Shown in pieces: positions 53,602 to 62,053 of a stretch of DNA of 64,000 bases. The position numbers and the translations under genes are program-made. Position 1 is the stretch's first letter, and the number at the start of each line of letters is the position of its first letter. The notes below the pieces were generated by a model that searched no databases, was not told the origin of the DNA, and saw only the letters and a list, made by a program, of their open reading frames with translations. The stretch is taken from NCBI RefSeq assembly GCF_900199635.1, contig NZ_LT962687.1, forward strand, positions 1,473,501 to 1,537,500, given 5' to 3'. This DNA is from Anaerotruncus massiliensis (ex Togo et al. 2026) (GTDB lineage: Bacteria > Bacillota > Clostridia > Oscillospirales > Ruminococcaceae).

Positions 53602-55146
53602 TCAGGCGAGCGTCCAGTCTTTGACGTTCCAGAAGATGCCCACCCCGTGGTGGCCGAGGACCGTGTCGGGCGCGATCCCCTGCACCCGGTCCTTCGCGAC
53701 GTAGACGGCGTCGGCATAGGCCAGGAAGGTGTAGGGCAAATCGTCGGTCAGCGCCTCCTGGAACGCCTGATAGTATTTCATCCGGTCGGCGGAGACGTCG
53801 GTGCCGCGCGCTTTCCCGAGCAGGTCGTCCACACGGGGGTTGGAGTAGTTCCCGTAGTTGGCCGCCTGCCCAGTGCCGAACACCTTGTAGGTGTGGTCGT
53901 CGGGGTCGAAGGGGCTTCCCCAGCCGATCAGATAGGCGGCCTGCCCCGCCCAGTCGATCTCGGAATCGATCGAAACGGTCACGTCCGCGCCCGCCTCGGA
54001 GAACTGCTGCGCGCAGATGTTCGCCATGTCGACGCGCACCGGGTCCCCCTCGGGGCAGTGGATCGTAAAGGCCAGCCGGTCGCCGTCCTTCTGGTAGACG
54101 CCGTCGGAGCCCTGCCGCCAGCCCGCCGCTTCGAGCATCGCACGGGTCTTGACCGGATCGTACTGGAACTTTTCAACGGCGGGATTGTTGTAGGGGCCGG
54201 ACTGGAGGGGCGAGTAGGCGGGCCGGCCCTTGCCGAGCAGGACGCTGTCGACGATCGCCTGCCGGTCGACCGCGTAGCTCAGCGCGTTGGGCAGCTCGCG
54301 GTATTTGGCGAAGAGTGGATGGTTGAAATTATAGAGGACCCCCCGGTAGTCGGAGGTCTTCATGTCGTAGACGGTAAAGCCCTCCGCGTCCCCAAACGAC
54401 CGCGCGTCCTGCGGGGACACCTGCGCGAGGTCGAGCTCCCCCGACCGAAGCTGCATGGCGCGCGCCTTCTCGTCGGGCACGATTTTGAAGATAATCCGCC
54501 CGATCTTCGGCGTGCCCGCGTAGTAATCGGGGTTGCGCTCGAGCACGATGCTCTGTCCCGCGTCCCACGCGACGAGCTTGTAGGGGCCGGTCCCGACCGG
54601 CGCCTGGTTGAAGGGGTCGGTGACGAGGTCCTTCCCCTCGAGCAGGTGCTTCGGGAGGATTCCGATCGCGAGGTAATCGAGCATCGCGGCGTTGGGTGAG
54701 GAAAGCGTGATCCTCACGGTGTGGTCGTCGGGCGTCTCGATCGCCGCGATGTCCTCATAGTTGGAGGCGATCTCCGAGAGGTTCTCGGGGGCGAGGATCG
54801 CTTCCAGCGTGAACTTTACGTCTGCGGCGGTGAACGGTTCGCCGTCGTGCCATTTGACGCCCTTCCGGAGCGTAAAGGTGTAGGTGAGGCTGTCGCGGTC
54901 GTACTCCCACTTTTCCGCCAGCCCGGGGATGATCTTGTTTTCCCCGTCGCGGGCGGTCAGCCCCGAAAAGAGCAGCAGGTTCACTTCCCCGTGCTCATAG
55001 AGCGCGGGGTTGATGCTCGTGTAGTCCCCGCTGCCATAGACGAGGGTCGTTTCTTCCGGTTCCCCGCCCGCCGCGCCGCAGCCCGGCAGGAGGAAGAGGA
55101 CCGCCGCCAGCAGGACGGCGAGGAGGCGCGTTACAGATTGCTGCAT
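53602..55146 (-). CDS. Solute-binding lipoprotein of an Opp/Nik-type ABC transporter
   Basis: A 514-residue SBP_bac_5-family protein with a lipoprotein signal peptide (lipobox LPGC, lipidated Cys23). Family blocks: LRKGVKWHDGEPFTAADVKFT, GTGPYKL, and RQAIVDSVLLGKGRPA. The family includes peptide and nickel (NikA) binders. Nickel is favoured here because the operon is divergent from larEBC, and because the C-terminus holds a His pair (LGHHGVGIFWNVKDW) that could bind metal; this is inference. It overlaps the oppC-type permease gene by 16 bases. Confidence 0.85.
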   Translation of the reverse strand: MQQSVTRLLAVLLAAVLFLLPGCGAAGGEPEETTLVYGSGDYTSINPALYEHGEVNLLLFSGLTARDGENKIIPGLAEKWEYDRDSLTYTFTLRKGVKWHDGEPFTAADVKFTLEAILAPENLSEIASNYEDIAAIETPDDHTVRITLSSPNAAMLDYLAIGILPKHLLEGKDLVTDPFNQAPVGTGPYKLVAWDAGQSIVLERNPDYYAGTPKIGRIIFKIVPDEKARAMQLRSGELDLAQVSPQDARSFGDAEGFTVYDMKTSDYRGVLYNFNHPLFAKYRELPNALSYAVDRQAIVDSVLLGKGRPAYSPLQSGPYNNPAVEKFQYDPVKTRAMLEAAGWRQGSDGVYQKDGDRLAFTIHCPEGDPVRVDMANICAQQFSEAGADVTVSIDSEIDWAGQAAYLIGWGSPFDPDDHTYKVFGTGQAANYGNYSNPRVDDLLGKARGTDVSADRMKYYQAFQEALTDDLPYTFLAYADAVYVAKDRVQGIAPDTVLGHHGVGIFWNVKDWTLA

Positions 55147-56021
55147 GTTTTGTTACCCTCCCTACGGATGTAATTTCCAATGTCGGTGATGGAGACGAGC
55201 GTCGTGATCAGAAAGACGCCCGGTATGACGATGACCCACCAGCTCCCGGACAGGAGCGCCCGGTCGGCCTGGGAGAGCAGGCTCCCCCACGAGACGACGC
55301 CGACCGGCAGGCCGAGCCCCAGGAAGCTGAGGGTCGATTCGGTTGCGATCGCCGCGCTGATGTTGGTTACGACCATGAACATGAGGGGCGACAGGAGATT
55401 CGGCAGCAGGTGCCGCCGCAGGATGTGCCAGAAGCCCGCCTTCATCGTGCGCGCCGCGAGGACGTAGGCGCTGTGCCGCAGCCTGCGCACCTCTCCGCGC
55501 ACGACCTGCGCCATCTGCATCCAGCCGGTCACGCCGACGACCAGCGCGATGCCCGCCGGGCTTTGGCGGCCGATGACCGCCTGCAAAAAGATGACGAGCA
55601 GGATGGACGGCACCGAGAGGGAAAGCTCGATGAAACGCATCATCGCGGCGTCCGCCTTAGCGGGCGCGACTCCGCTGACGCTGCCGTAGAGCAGGGCGAT
55701 CGCGGTTGATATCGCGGCCGCGAGGCACCCCACGAGGAGGGACACCCGCCCCCCGTGCCAGATCATGGAAAAGAGGTCGCGCCCCATCGGATCGGTGCCG
55801 AACCAGAATTCCGGCGAGGGCGGCGCGCCGATGTGCGATAGGTCGAGGTATCCGGGGTCGCGCGGCGCGAGCGCGCCCGCGAGGGCGCACCCCAGCAGGA
55901 TCAGCCCGAGCAGGCAGAATGCGGCCCACGGCCGTTTGGCGCGCGGCTTCGGTGGCGGCAGCGGCGGTGCCGCGCCGGGGGGCGCGGGCGCGAAGGAGAA
56001 GTCGCCGGGCAGAAAATTCAT
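55131..56021 (-). CDS. ABC transporter permease, NikC/OppC-type
   Basis: The 296-residue permease has a long Pro-rich cytoplasmic N-terminus, one helix (AAFCLLGLILLGCALAGALA), the family block FGTDPMGRDLFSMIWHGGRVSL, and five more helices. The EAA-type loop that contacts the ATPase is VLAARTMKAGFWHILRRHLLPN. The start overlaps the upstream permease stop (ATGA). Confidence 0.9.
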   Translation of the reverse strand: MNFLPGDFSFAPAPPGAAPPLPPPKPRAKRPWAAFCLLGLILLGCALAGALAPRDPGYLDLSHIGAPPSPEFWFGTDPMGRDLFSMIWHGGRVSLLVGCLAAAISTAIALLYGSVSGVAPAKADAAMMRFIELSLSVPSILLVIFLQAVIGRQSPAGIALVVGVTGWMQMAQVVRGEVRRLRHSAYVLAARTMKAGFWHILRRHLLPNLLSPLMFMVVTNISAAIATESTLSFLGLGLPVGVVSWGSLLSQADRALLSGSWWVIVIPGVFLITTLVSITDIGNYIRREGNKTCSNL

Positions 56022-56995
56022 CGCGCGCCCCTCCCCCTCATGCGCGGGTCGAGCGCCCCGCCCAGCGCCCGCGCCGCCATGCCCGCGAGCATGACGACCG
56101 CGCCGGTGATGAGGCAGAGGACGAGCAGCATGTTGTAGTCGTGATATTTCGCGCTTTCAAAACAGAGTGTGCCCAGCCCCGGATAGGAAAACACCTTTTC
56201 CACGATGTAGGTGCCGCCCAGAATATGCGGGATCGACACCGCCATCAGCCCGAAATAGGAGGGCAGGACGTTGCGCAGGCACTGGGTGAAAAGGATTTTG
56301 CGGCGGCTGAGCCCCTCCGCACGGCAGAGCAGGACATAGTCCTGCCGCACCTCGTCGAGCAGGCGGTTGCGGATGAGGTAGGCGTAGTACCAGAGGTGCC
56401 CGAGCACCAGCACGGCGAGCGGCAGGACGAGATGGCGCAGGCGTCCCAAAAGGTCGTACGGCCTGCCGATGTCGTAGGCCCCGCTCGAGGGCAGCAGGCC
56501 CAGCTCGACGCTGAACAGCAGGATCAGCAGAAGCGCCAGCCAGAAGGAAGGGATGCAGCCGGTCACGGTGCCGATCCGCCGGACGGCGCGGTCGGCCGGC
56601 GAATCCTCCCGCAGCGCGCAGAAGGCCCCCAGCAGCAGCGCCAGCCCGAAGGTCAGCAGGTAGGCGGTCACGCCGAGCAGCAGCGTGTTCCCGTAGACGC
56701 CGCCGATCACCGTCATCACGTCCCGCTTATACTGGAAGGAGACGCCGAAGTCGCCCCGGAGCGCGTTTTGAAGCCACGCGCCATACTGCACGATGATCGG
56801 TCGGTCCAGCCCGAGCCGGTCGAGCGCGTCGGCGCGCTCGGATTCGCTGAGGCGTTCCGCGCTCTCGCCGTAGTAGGAGCGCAGCGGGTCGCCGGGGGAA
56901 AGCCGCGAGAGGAAAAAGACCGCGATGGAAAGCAGAAAGAGCGCCAGCACAAATCCCAGCGCCCGCCTGACCGCGTTTTTCACCGCGCGCTTCAT
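56018..56995 (-). CDS. ABC transporter permease, NikB/OppB-type
   Basis: First gene of the transporter operon, about 325 residues. It has an N-terminal helix (GFVLALFLLSIAVFFLSRLSPGDP), five further helices, and the ATPase-contact loop RAEGLSRRKILFTQCLRNVLP. ATG 56995 has a GAGGG site and lies beyond the leader terminator hairpin; ATG 57040 would lie within the terminator's T-rich tail and lacks a site. Confidence 0.9.
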   Translation of the reverse strand: MKRAVKNAVRRALGFVLALFLLSIAVFFLSRLSPGDPLRSYYGESAERLSESERADALDRLGLDRPIIVQYGAWLQNALRGDFGVSFQYKRDVMTVIGGVYGNTLLLGVTAYLLTFGLALLLGAFCALREDSPADRAVRRIGTVTGCIPSFWLALLLILLFSVELGLLPSSGAYDIGRPYDLLGRLRHLVLPLAVLVLGHLWYYAYLIRNRLLDEVRQDYVLLCRAEGLSRRKILFTQCLRNVLPSYFGLMAVSIPHILGGTYIVEKVFSYPGLGTLCFESAKYHDYNMLLVLCLITGAVVMLAGMAARALGGALDPRMRGRGAR

Positions 56996-57041
56996 CTTTT
57001 CACCCTCCCCCGCCAAATTTGACGCAAAAGAAAAAACCATG

Positions 57042-57152
57042 AAAAATCCCCCGCGTTGCCCGCGGGAAAATCTTCATGATTTCATTCGTCAAATCGTCTA
57101 TACTGCCTGCCGTCCCTTCGTGGGCGGCGCACGCGTCCGCTTCTGCGGACCT
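57042..57152 (-). promoter_or_regulatory. Structured leader with attenuator upstream of the ABC transporter operon
   Basis: Reading the minus strand from about 57152: a stem GTCCGC/GCGGAC, a GC-rich segment with GGGACGGCAGGCAG, an AT-rich linker, and finally a terminator-like stem CCCGCG/CGCGGG followed by GATTTTT (57042-57068). It has the form of an attenuated leader. The GGCAG repeats faintly recall the NiCo riboswitch, but the required repeated blocks are missing, so I leave the sensor unassigned. Confidence 0.6.
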
Positions 57153-57157
57153 CACTA

Positions 57158-57225
57158 AGGATACCCGAATGAAACGGATTTGTCAAGCCGCCGCGATTGA
57201 CAAACCGGCCCCGTTATTGTAAACT
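57158..57225. promoter_or_regulatory. Back-to-back divergent promoters sharing an inverted repeat
   Basis: Minus-strand promoter: TTGACA (57181-57186), 17-base spacer, TATCCT (57158-57163). Plus-strand promoter: TTGACA (57197-57202), 17-base spacer, TAAACT (57220-57225). The -35 regions form a perfect inverted repeat TTTGTCAA-N10-TTGACAAA (57179-57204). A single regulator bound there could control both operons. Confidence 0.8.
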
Positions 57226-57229
57226 GGTA

Positions 57230-57307
57230 GCGCACAGGAAGTGCGCTGTCTGTGGTCAAGCCACGGAGAAAACCGCCAGAAGGCTCACGCTTCGTGAGCC
57301 TTTTTTT
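57230..57307 (+). promoter_or_regulatory. Structured leader with intrinsic terminator upstream of larE
   Basis: The transcript begins with a stem GCGCAC/GTGCGC (57230-57246), then CTGTGG/CCACGG around TCAAG (57250-57266), a linker GAGAAAACCGCCAGAA, and a strong terminator GGCTCACG/CGTGAGCC with seven T (57282-57307). Its place before a cofactor pathway suggests a riboswitch or protein-controlled attenuator. I could not match it to a named riboswitch class. Confidence 0.7.
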
Positions 57308-57327
57308 GTCGACAGGAGGTCTTTGGG

Positions 57328-58074
57328 ATGCCTCTCGAATCCTTTTTTGCCGCGCACCCGCGGGTAGCGGTCGCGTTCTCCGGCGGGGTGGATTCCGCCT
57401 ACCTGCTCTACGCCGCCAAGACGGCGGGCTGCGATGCGGCCGCCTACTTTTTGAAGACGCCCTTCCAGCCCCAGTTCGAGCTGGAGGACGCCCAAAAGCT
57501 CGCGGGCCAGCTCGGCGTGCCGCTGCACATCGTCGAATACGACGTGCTCGGAGTCCCCGGCGTCGCGGAGAACGGGCCGCTGCGCTGCTACCACTGCAAG
57601 CGCGCGCTCTTCACCCGACTGTGGGAGGCCGCGCGCGCCGACGGATTCGAGGTGCTCTGCGACGGCACCAACGCCTCGGACGACGGCGCCGACCGGCCGG
57701 GCATGAAGGCGCTCGCGGAGCTTGGGGTGCGCTCCCCCCTGCGGGAGGCGGGCCTCTCCAAGCCGGAGATCCGCCGACTTTCCCGCGAGGCGGGGCTTTT
57801 CACCCACGATAAGCCCGCCTATGCCTGTCTTGCCACCCGGGTCCCCACCGGCACGCCGATCACCCCCGGCCTGCTGGAAAAGACCGAACGCGCCGAAAAC
57901 GCCCTCTTCTCCCTCGGGTTCACCGATTTTCGGGTGCGTTTTTTTTGCGGCGCGGCGCGCATCCAGCTCCCGGAGGGGCAGCTTTCTCGCGCTCTTTTGG
58001 CGCGGCAGGCGATTTTGGACGCGCTATCCCCCGATTTTGACGCGGTGCTGCTCGATCTGCGGCCGCGCGGTTAA
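57328..58074 (+). CDS. larE: Nickel-pincer cofactor sulfur transferase LarE
   Basis: LarE sacrifices a Cys sulfur (or uses a cluster in other types) to convert the pincer precursor carboxylates to thiocarboxylates. The 248-residue PP-loop ATPase has SGGVDS at residues 18-23, the block RCYHCKRALF, DGTNASDD, and the sulfur-donor Cys in PAYACLATRVPTG (Cys167), equivalent to the sacrificial Cys of the L. plantarum enzyme. ATG has a CAGGAGG site. First gene of larE-larB-larC. Confidence 0.95.
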   Translation: MPLESFFAAHPRVAVAFSGGVDSAYLLYAAKTAGCDAAAYFLKTPFQPQFELEDAQKLAGQLGVPLHIVEYDVLGVPGVAENGPLRCYHCKRALFTRLWEAARADGFEVLCDGTNASDDGADRPGMKALAELGVRSPLREAGLSKPEIRRLSREAGLFTHDKPAYACLATRVPTGTPITPGLLEKTERAENALFSLGFTDFRVRFFCGAARIQLPEGQLSRALLARQAILDALSPDFDAVLLDLRPRG

Positions 58075-58086
58075 GGAGACGACTTG

Positions 58087-58845
58087 ATGGAACAGGACCG
58101 GATTTTACAGATTTTGCAGGAGGTCAAAGCGGGGGCGGTCACGCCCGAGCAGGCGATGCTGGACCTGAAGATGTGCCCGTTTGAGGATCTGGGCTACGCG
58201 AAGGTGGACCACCACCGCGCCCTGCGGCAGGGCGTCCCCGAAGTCATCTTCGGCAGCGGCAAGACGCCCGGACAGATCGTCGGCATCACCCGCTCGATGC
58301 TGGCGCGCGGCAGCGGCGTGCTCATCACGCGCCTCTCTCCCGAGGCGGCGGAGGCGGTCGCGGCGGAAATCGAGATCAGCTACGACCCCGTCTCCCGCAT
58401 CGCCTTCGCCGGGGAGCGTCCTGCGCCCGACACGGGGGGGCGGATCGTCGTCGCGACGGGCGGCACGAGCGACATCCCCGTCGCGGAGGAGGCCGCCGTC
58501 ACCGCCGAGTCGCTCGGCAACCCGGTGGAGCGGCTCTACGACGTGGGGGTCGCGGGGCTGCACCGGCTTCTCGCAAGGCTGGACGTGCTCATGAGCGCCC
58601 GCGTGGTGATCGCCGTCGCGGGTATGGAGGGGGCGCTCGCCAGCGTGATCGGCGGGCTGTGCGACTGCCCGGTCATCGCCGTGCCCACCAGCATCGGCTA
58701 CGGCGCGAATTTCGGCGGGCTCTCCGCCCTGCTCTCGATGCTAAATTCCTGCGCGAGCGGCGTTTCGGTCGTCAACATCGACAACGGCTTCGGCGCGGGC
58801 TATCTTGCCAGCATGATCAACCACATGGGAGGGACGAAATCATGA
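58087..58845 (+). CDS. larB: Nickel-pincer cofactor synthase LarB (NaAD carboxylase/hydrolase)
   Basis: LarB carboxylates the pyridinium ring of nicotinic acid adenine dinucleotide and releases AMP. The 252-residue protein has an N-terminal segment (LQEVKAGAVTPEQAMLDLK), then YAKVDHHRALRQGVPEVIFGSGKTP and a PurE-like C-terminal domain (VVATGGTSDIPVAEEAAVTAE, VYDVGVAGLHR-like YDVGVAGLHRLL, GMEGALASVIGGL). ATG 58087 has AAGGAG eight bases upstream. Overlaps larC by four bases. Confidence 0.95.
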   Translation: MEQDRILQILQEVKAGAVTPEQAMLDLKMCPFEDLGYAKVDHHRALRQGVPEVIFGSGKTPGQIVGITRSMLARGSGVLITRLSPEAAEAVAAEIEISYDPVSRIAFAGERPAPDTGGRIVVATGGTSDIPVAEEAAVTAESLGNPVERLYDVGVAGLHRLLARLDVLMSARVVIAVAGMEGALASVIGGLCDCPVIAVPTSIGYGANFGGLSALLSMLNSCASGVSVVNIDNGFGAGYLASMINHMGGTKS

Positions 58846-60191
58846 AGACGCTCTATCTCGAATGTCAGATGGGCGCGGCGGGCGACATGCTGATGGCCGC
58901 GCTGCTCGAGCTGCTGCCCGATCCCGCGCCCTTTCTCGCCCGGATGAACGCGCTGGGCATCCCCGGCGTGGAGATCACGGGCGAACCCATGCAGAAATGC
59001 GGCATCACCGGCACCCACGTCCGCGTCAGGGTGCACGGCGAGGAGGAGCAGAGCGAGGACGTCGGCGGCCATGCCCATCCCCACACGCAGGAGGCGCCCC
59101 ACGTCCATGAGCACCCCCATGAGCACGACCACGGAGAGGCTCCCCACCTTCATGAGCATGAGCACGGCGGGGAGGCGCCGCACACGCACGAACACGGCCA
59201 CGAACACGGAGAGGGCCACAGCCATCCGCACGGGCATCATCACTACAGCTTTTCCGATATCCGCGCGCTGATCGAAGGATTCGACCTGCCCGCCGAGGTC
59301 CGGTCGGACGCGATCGCCGTTTACCGTCTCATCGCCGAGGCGGAATCCCACGCGCACGGCGTTGCGGCCGAGGAGGTGCATTTCCACGAGGTCGGCTCGA
59401 TGGACGCGGTCGCGGACATCGTCGGCTGCTGCCTGCTCTTCCACCTGATCGGCGCGGACCGCGTCGCCGCCTCCCCCGTCCACGTCGGAAGCGGCTTCGT
59501 GCGCTGCGCGCACGGGGTTCTGCCCGTGCCCGCGCCCGCCACCGCCCACCTTTTGCGCGGCGTGCCCGCCTACGGCGGCGAGGTGCGCGGCGAGCTCTGC
59601 ACCCCGACCGGCGCGGCGCTGCTGCGGCACTTTGTTTCCTCCTTCGGCCCGATGCCCGTTATGGCGGCGGAAAAGATCGGCTACGGCATGGGCAGCAAGG
59701 AATTTGAGCGCGCCAACTGCCTGCGCGCCTTCCTCGGCGAGGAGGACGGCGGCATGGACGAAACCTGCGAGCTCCGCTGCAACCTCGACGACATGACCCC
59801 CGAGGCGGTCGGCGCGGCGGTCGACCTGCTCTTTGCTGCGGGCGCGCTCGACGTCTTCCTGACCCCCATCCAGATGAAAAAGAACCGGCCGGGCGTGATG
59901 CTCACCTGCCTTGCCCGTCCCGCGCAGAAGCAGGCGGTGGTCGAAGCCATGCTCCTGCACACCTCGACCCTCGGCGTGCGGGAGCACACCTGCCGCCGCA
60001 CGGTGCTGCGGTCCTCCCTTTCGACGGTGGACACCCCCTACGGCCCCATCTGCGTCAAGCGGAGCAGCGGCCACGGGGTCGCCAAGGAGAAGCCGGAGTA
60101 CGCCGACGTGCTCGCCGCCGCCAAGGCGCACGGCGTTCCGTTTGAAACGGTCTGGCGGCATGCCGTCGCCGCCTGCGAATCCGAAGCATGA
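58842..60191 (+). CDS. larC: Nickel insertion protein LarC, unsplit, with a His-rich segment
   Basis: LarC inserts nickel into the pincer nucleotide using CTP. The 449-residue protein begins LYLECQMGAAGDMLMAALL and contains the typical VHFHEVGSMDAVADIVGCC, NLDDMTPEAVG and KNRPGVMLTCLA blocks. It is one continuous frame, whereas the L. plantarum gene is split (larC1/larC2) and needs a frameshift. Residues 77-134 hold 24 His, with many HxH and HEH repeats, probably a nickel-binding store. The start codon overlaps the larB stop (ATGA). Confidence 0.95.
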   Translation: MKTLYLECQMGAAGDMLMAALLELLPDPAPFLARMNALGIPGVEITGEPMQKCGITGTHVRVRVHGEEEQSEDVGGHAHPHTQEAPHVHEHPHEHDHGEAPHLHEHEHGGEAPHTHEHGHEHGEGHSHPHGHHHYSFSDIRALIEGFDLPAEVRSDAIAVYRLIAEAESHAHGVAAEEVHFHEVGSMDAVADIVGCCLLFHLIGADRVAASPVHVGSGFVRCAHGVLPVPAPATAHLLRGVPAYGGEVRGELCTPTGAALLRHFVSSFGPMPVMAAEKIGYGMGSKEFERANCLRAFLGEEDGGMDETCELRCNLDDMTPEAVGAAVDLLFAAGALDVFLTPIQMKKNRPGVMLTCLARPAQKQAVVEAMLLHTSTLGVREHTCRRTVLRSSLSTVDTPYGPICVKRSSGHGVAKEKPEYADVLAAAKAHGVPFETVWRHAVAACESEA

Positions 60192-60203
60192 AAGCGAAAA
60201 ACA

Positions 60204-60236
60204 CCCGCCGGCCACTTGGTGGCCGGCGGGCGTTTT
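60204..60236. terminator. Terminator between larC and leuD
   Basis: A 12-base GC stem, CCCGCCGGCCAC / GTGGCCGGCGGG, with a three-base loop and TTTT on the plus strand. On the minus strand it is followed by a short A/T stretch, so it can also end the leu operon. Confidence 0.85.
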
Positions 60237-60237
60237 G

Positions 60238-60732
60238 TCATTTCCCCATCCTGCGGCGGATGGAATTCAAAAGGCCGTCCGCGTCGATGATCTCTTTTAT
60301 AAACGCGGGGAAAGGCGCGGCGGTGTAGCTTTCCTCCCGCGTGAGGTTTCGGATGACGCCCGTATCGAAGTCCACCTCGACGCGGTCGCCGTTCTGGATC
60401 GCGTCGCTCGCCTGCTCGCACTCGAGGATCGGCAGGCCGATGTTGATCGCGTTGCGGTAGAAGATGCGCGCGAACGTCTTGGCGATCACGCAGGAGACGC
60501 CGTTTTCCTTGATGACCATCGGCGCGTGCTCGCGGGAGGAGCCGCAGCCGAAGTTCCAGCCGCCGACGATCATGTCGCCCGGCCGCACCTTTTTGACGAA
60601 CTCCGCGTCGATGTCCTCCATGCAGTGGGAGGCGAGCTCCCCGCGGTCGGAGATGTTGAGGCAGCGCGCGGGGATGATGACGTCGGTATCGATGTTGTCC
60701 CCATATTTGTGGACGGTTCCGGTAGCTTTCAT
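60238..60732 (-). CDS. leuD: 3-isopropylmalate dehydratase small subunit
   Basis: LeuD is the swivelling small subunit of isopropylmalate isomerase. The 164-residue protein has [49 protein letters not shown] and the C-terminal domain. The short form fits the bacterial/archaeal homoaconitase-like type. GGGAGG precedes its ATG. Last gene of the leu operon; leuB is not next to it. Confidence 0.95.
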   Translation of the reverse strand: MKATGTVHKYGDNIDTDVIIPARCLNISDRGELASHCMEDIDAEFVKKVRPGDMIVGGWNFGCGSSREHAPMVIKENGVSCVIAKTFARIFYRNAINIGLPILECEQASDAIQNGDRVEVDFDTGVIRNLTREESYTAAPFPAFIKEIIDADGLLNSIRRRMGK

Positions 60733-60747
60733 TGGTTGATTCCTCCC

Positions 60748-62007
60748 TTACAGGCTGTCGGGGCCGGCGATCTTCCCGGCCACGGCGCTGGCCGCCGCGA
60801 CGGCGGGCGACGCGAGGTAGACCTCGCTCTTCACATGCCCCATGCGGCCGACGAAGTTGCGGTTTGTCGTCGCGACGCACCGCTCCCCCTCCGCGAGGAT
60901 ACCCATATACCCGCCGAGGCAGGGGCCGCAGGTCGGCGTCGAGACGGCGCAGCCCGCCTCGATGAAGTCGGAGAGGTATCCGGCCTCCATCGCCTCCTTG
61001 TAAATCTGCTGGGTGCCGGGGATGACGATGCAGCGCACCCCGTCCGCCACCCTCCTGCCGCGCAGGATTTCGGCGGCTGCCGCCAGGTCGCTCATGCGGC
61101 CGTTGGTGCAGGAGCCGATGACCACCTGGTCGATCCTCACCTCCCCGACCTCGTCGATCGTCCGGGTGTTCTCCGGCAGGTGCGGGAAGGAGACGGTCGG
61201 TCTGATCGCGGAGAGATCGATGTCATAGACCGCGTCGTAGACCGCGTCCGGGTCGGGCGCATAGATTTCAAAGGGGCGGTCCACGCGGCCCTTTTCATAG
61301 GCGAGCGTCACCTCGTCCACCTCGAAGATGCCGTTTTTCGCGCCCGCCTCGATCGCCATGTTCGCGATCGTCAGCCGGTCGTCCATCGAGAGGTTCCCCA
61401 GCCCCTCGCCGCCGAACTCCATCGATTTGTAGAGCGCGCCGTCCACGCCGATTATCCCGATGATGTGCAGGATGACGTCCTTGCCGCTCACCCACCTGCC
61501 CGGCTTGCCGGTCAGGTTGAAGCGGATGGCGGAGGGCACCTTGAACCAGCACTTGCCGGTGGCCATCGCGGCGGCCATGTCGGTCGAGCCGAAGCCGGTC
61601 GAGAAGGCCCCGAGCGCGCCGTATGTACAGGTGTGACTGTCCGCGCCGACGATCAGCTCGCCCGGCGCGACGATCCCCTGCTCGGGCAGCAGCGCGTGCT
61701 CGATGCCCATGCGGCCCACGTCGAAGAAATGTTCGATGCCGTATTTCCCGGCGAACTCCCGGCAGCGCTTGGAGAGCTGCGCCGCCTTGATGTCCTTGTT
61801 GGGCACGAAGTGGTCGAGCACGATCGAGATGCCCGTTTTGCTGTAGACGCTGTCGAAGCCGTACTTTTCAAACTCGTCGATCGCGACCGGCGTGGTAATG
61901 TCGTTGCCGAGCACCATGTCGACGTCCGCGTTGATGAGCTGGCCGGGCGCGACGGAGTCGAGGCCCGCTTTTTTGGCCAGAATCTTCTGGCTCATCGTCA
62001 TTCCCAT
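60748..62007 (-). CDS. leuC: 3-isopropylmalate dehydratase large subunit
   Basis: LeuC is the [4Fe-4S] subunit that interconverts 2- and 3-isopropylmalate. The 419-residue protein has [38 protein letters not shown], the cluster Cys in [12 protein letters not shown] and [14 protein letters not shown], and [12 protein letters not shown]. It is the shorter form that pairs with the 164-residue LeuD. A GGGGAA site precedes the ATG. Confidence 0.96.
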   Translation of the reverse strand: MGMTMSQKILAKKAGLDSVAPGQLINADVDMVLGNDITTPVAIDEFEKYGFDSVYSKTGISIVLDHFVPNKDIKAAQLSKRCREFAGKYGIEHFFDVGRMGIEHALLPEQGIVAPGELIVGADSHTCTYGALGAFSTGFGSTDMAAAMATGKCWFKVPSAIRFNLTGKPGRWVSGKDVILHIIGIIGVDGALYKSMEFGGEGLGNLSMDDRLTIANMAIEAGAKNGIFEVDEVTLAYEKGRVDRPFEIYAPDPDAVYDAVYDIDLSAIRPTVSFPHLPENTRTIDEVGEVRIDQVVIGSCTNGRMSDLAAAAEILRGRRVADGVRCIVIPGTQQIYKEAMEAGYLSDFIEAGCAVSTPTCGPCLGGYMGILAEGERCVATTNRNFVGRMGHVKSEVYLASPAVAAASAVAGKIAGPDSL

Positions 62008-62053
62008 GTCAATTCCCCATTTCCATCAGAGTGTTTTCCACCGTCTGCGGCGA

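Noticed and set aside
57041-57150. NiCo (czcD) riboswitch before the ABC operon
   Set aside because: Only one GGCAGGCAG-like stretch is present. The repeated conserved junction blocks of that class are missing, so I call it an unassigned leader.
58842-60191. A larC1/larC2 split with programmed frameshift
   Set aside because: The frame is continuous from the N-terminal to the C-terminal LarC blocks, so no frameshift is needed.
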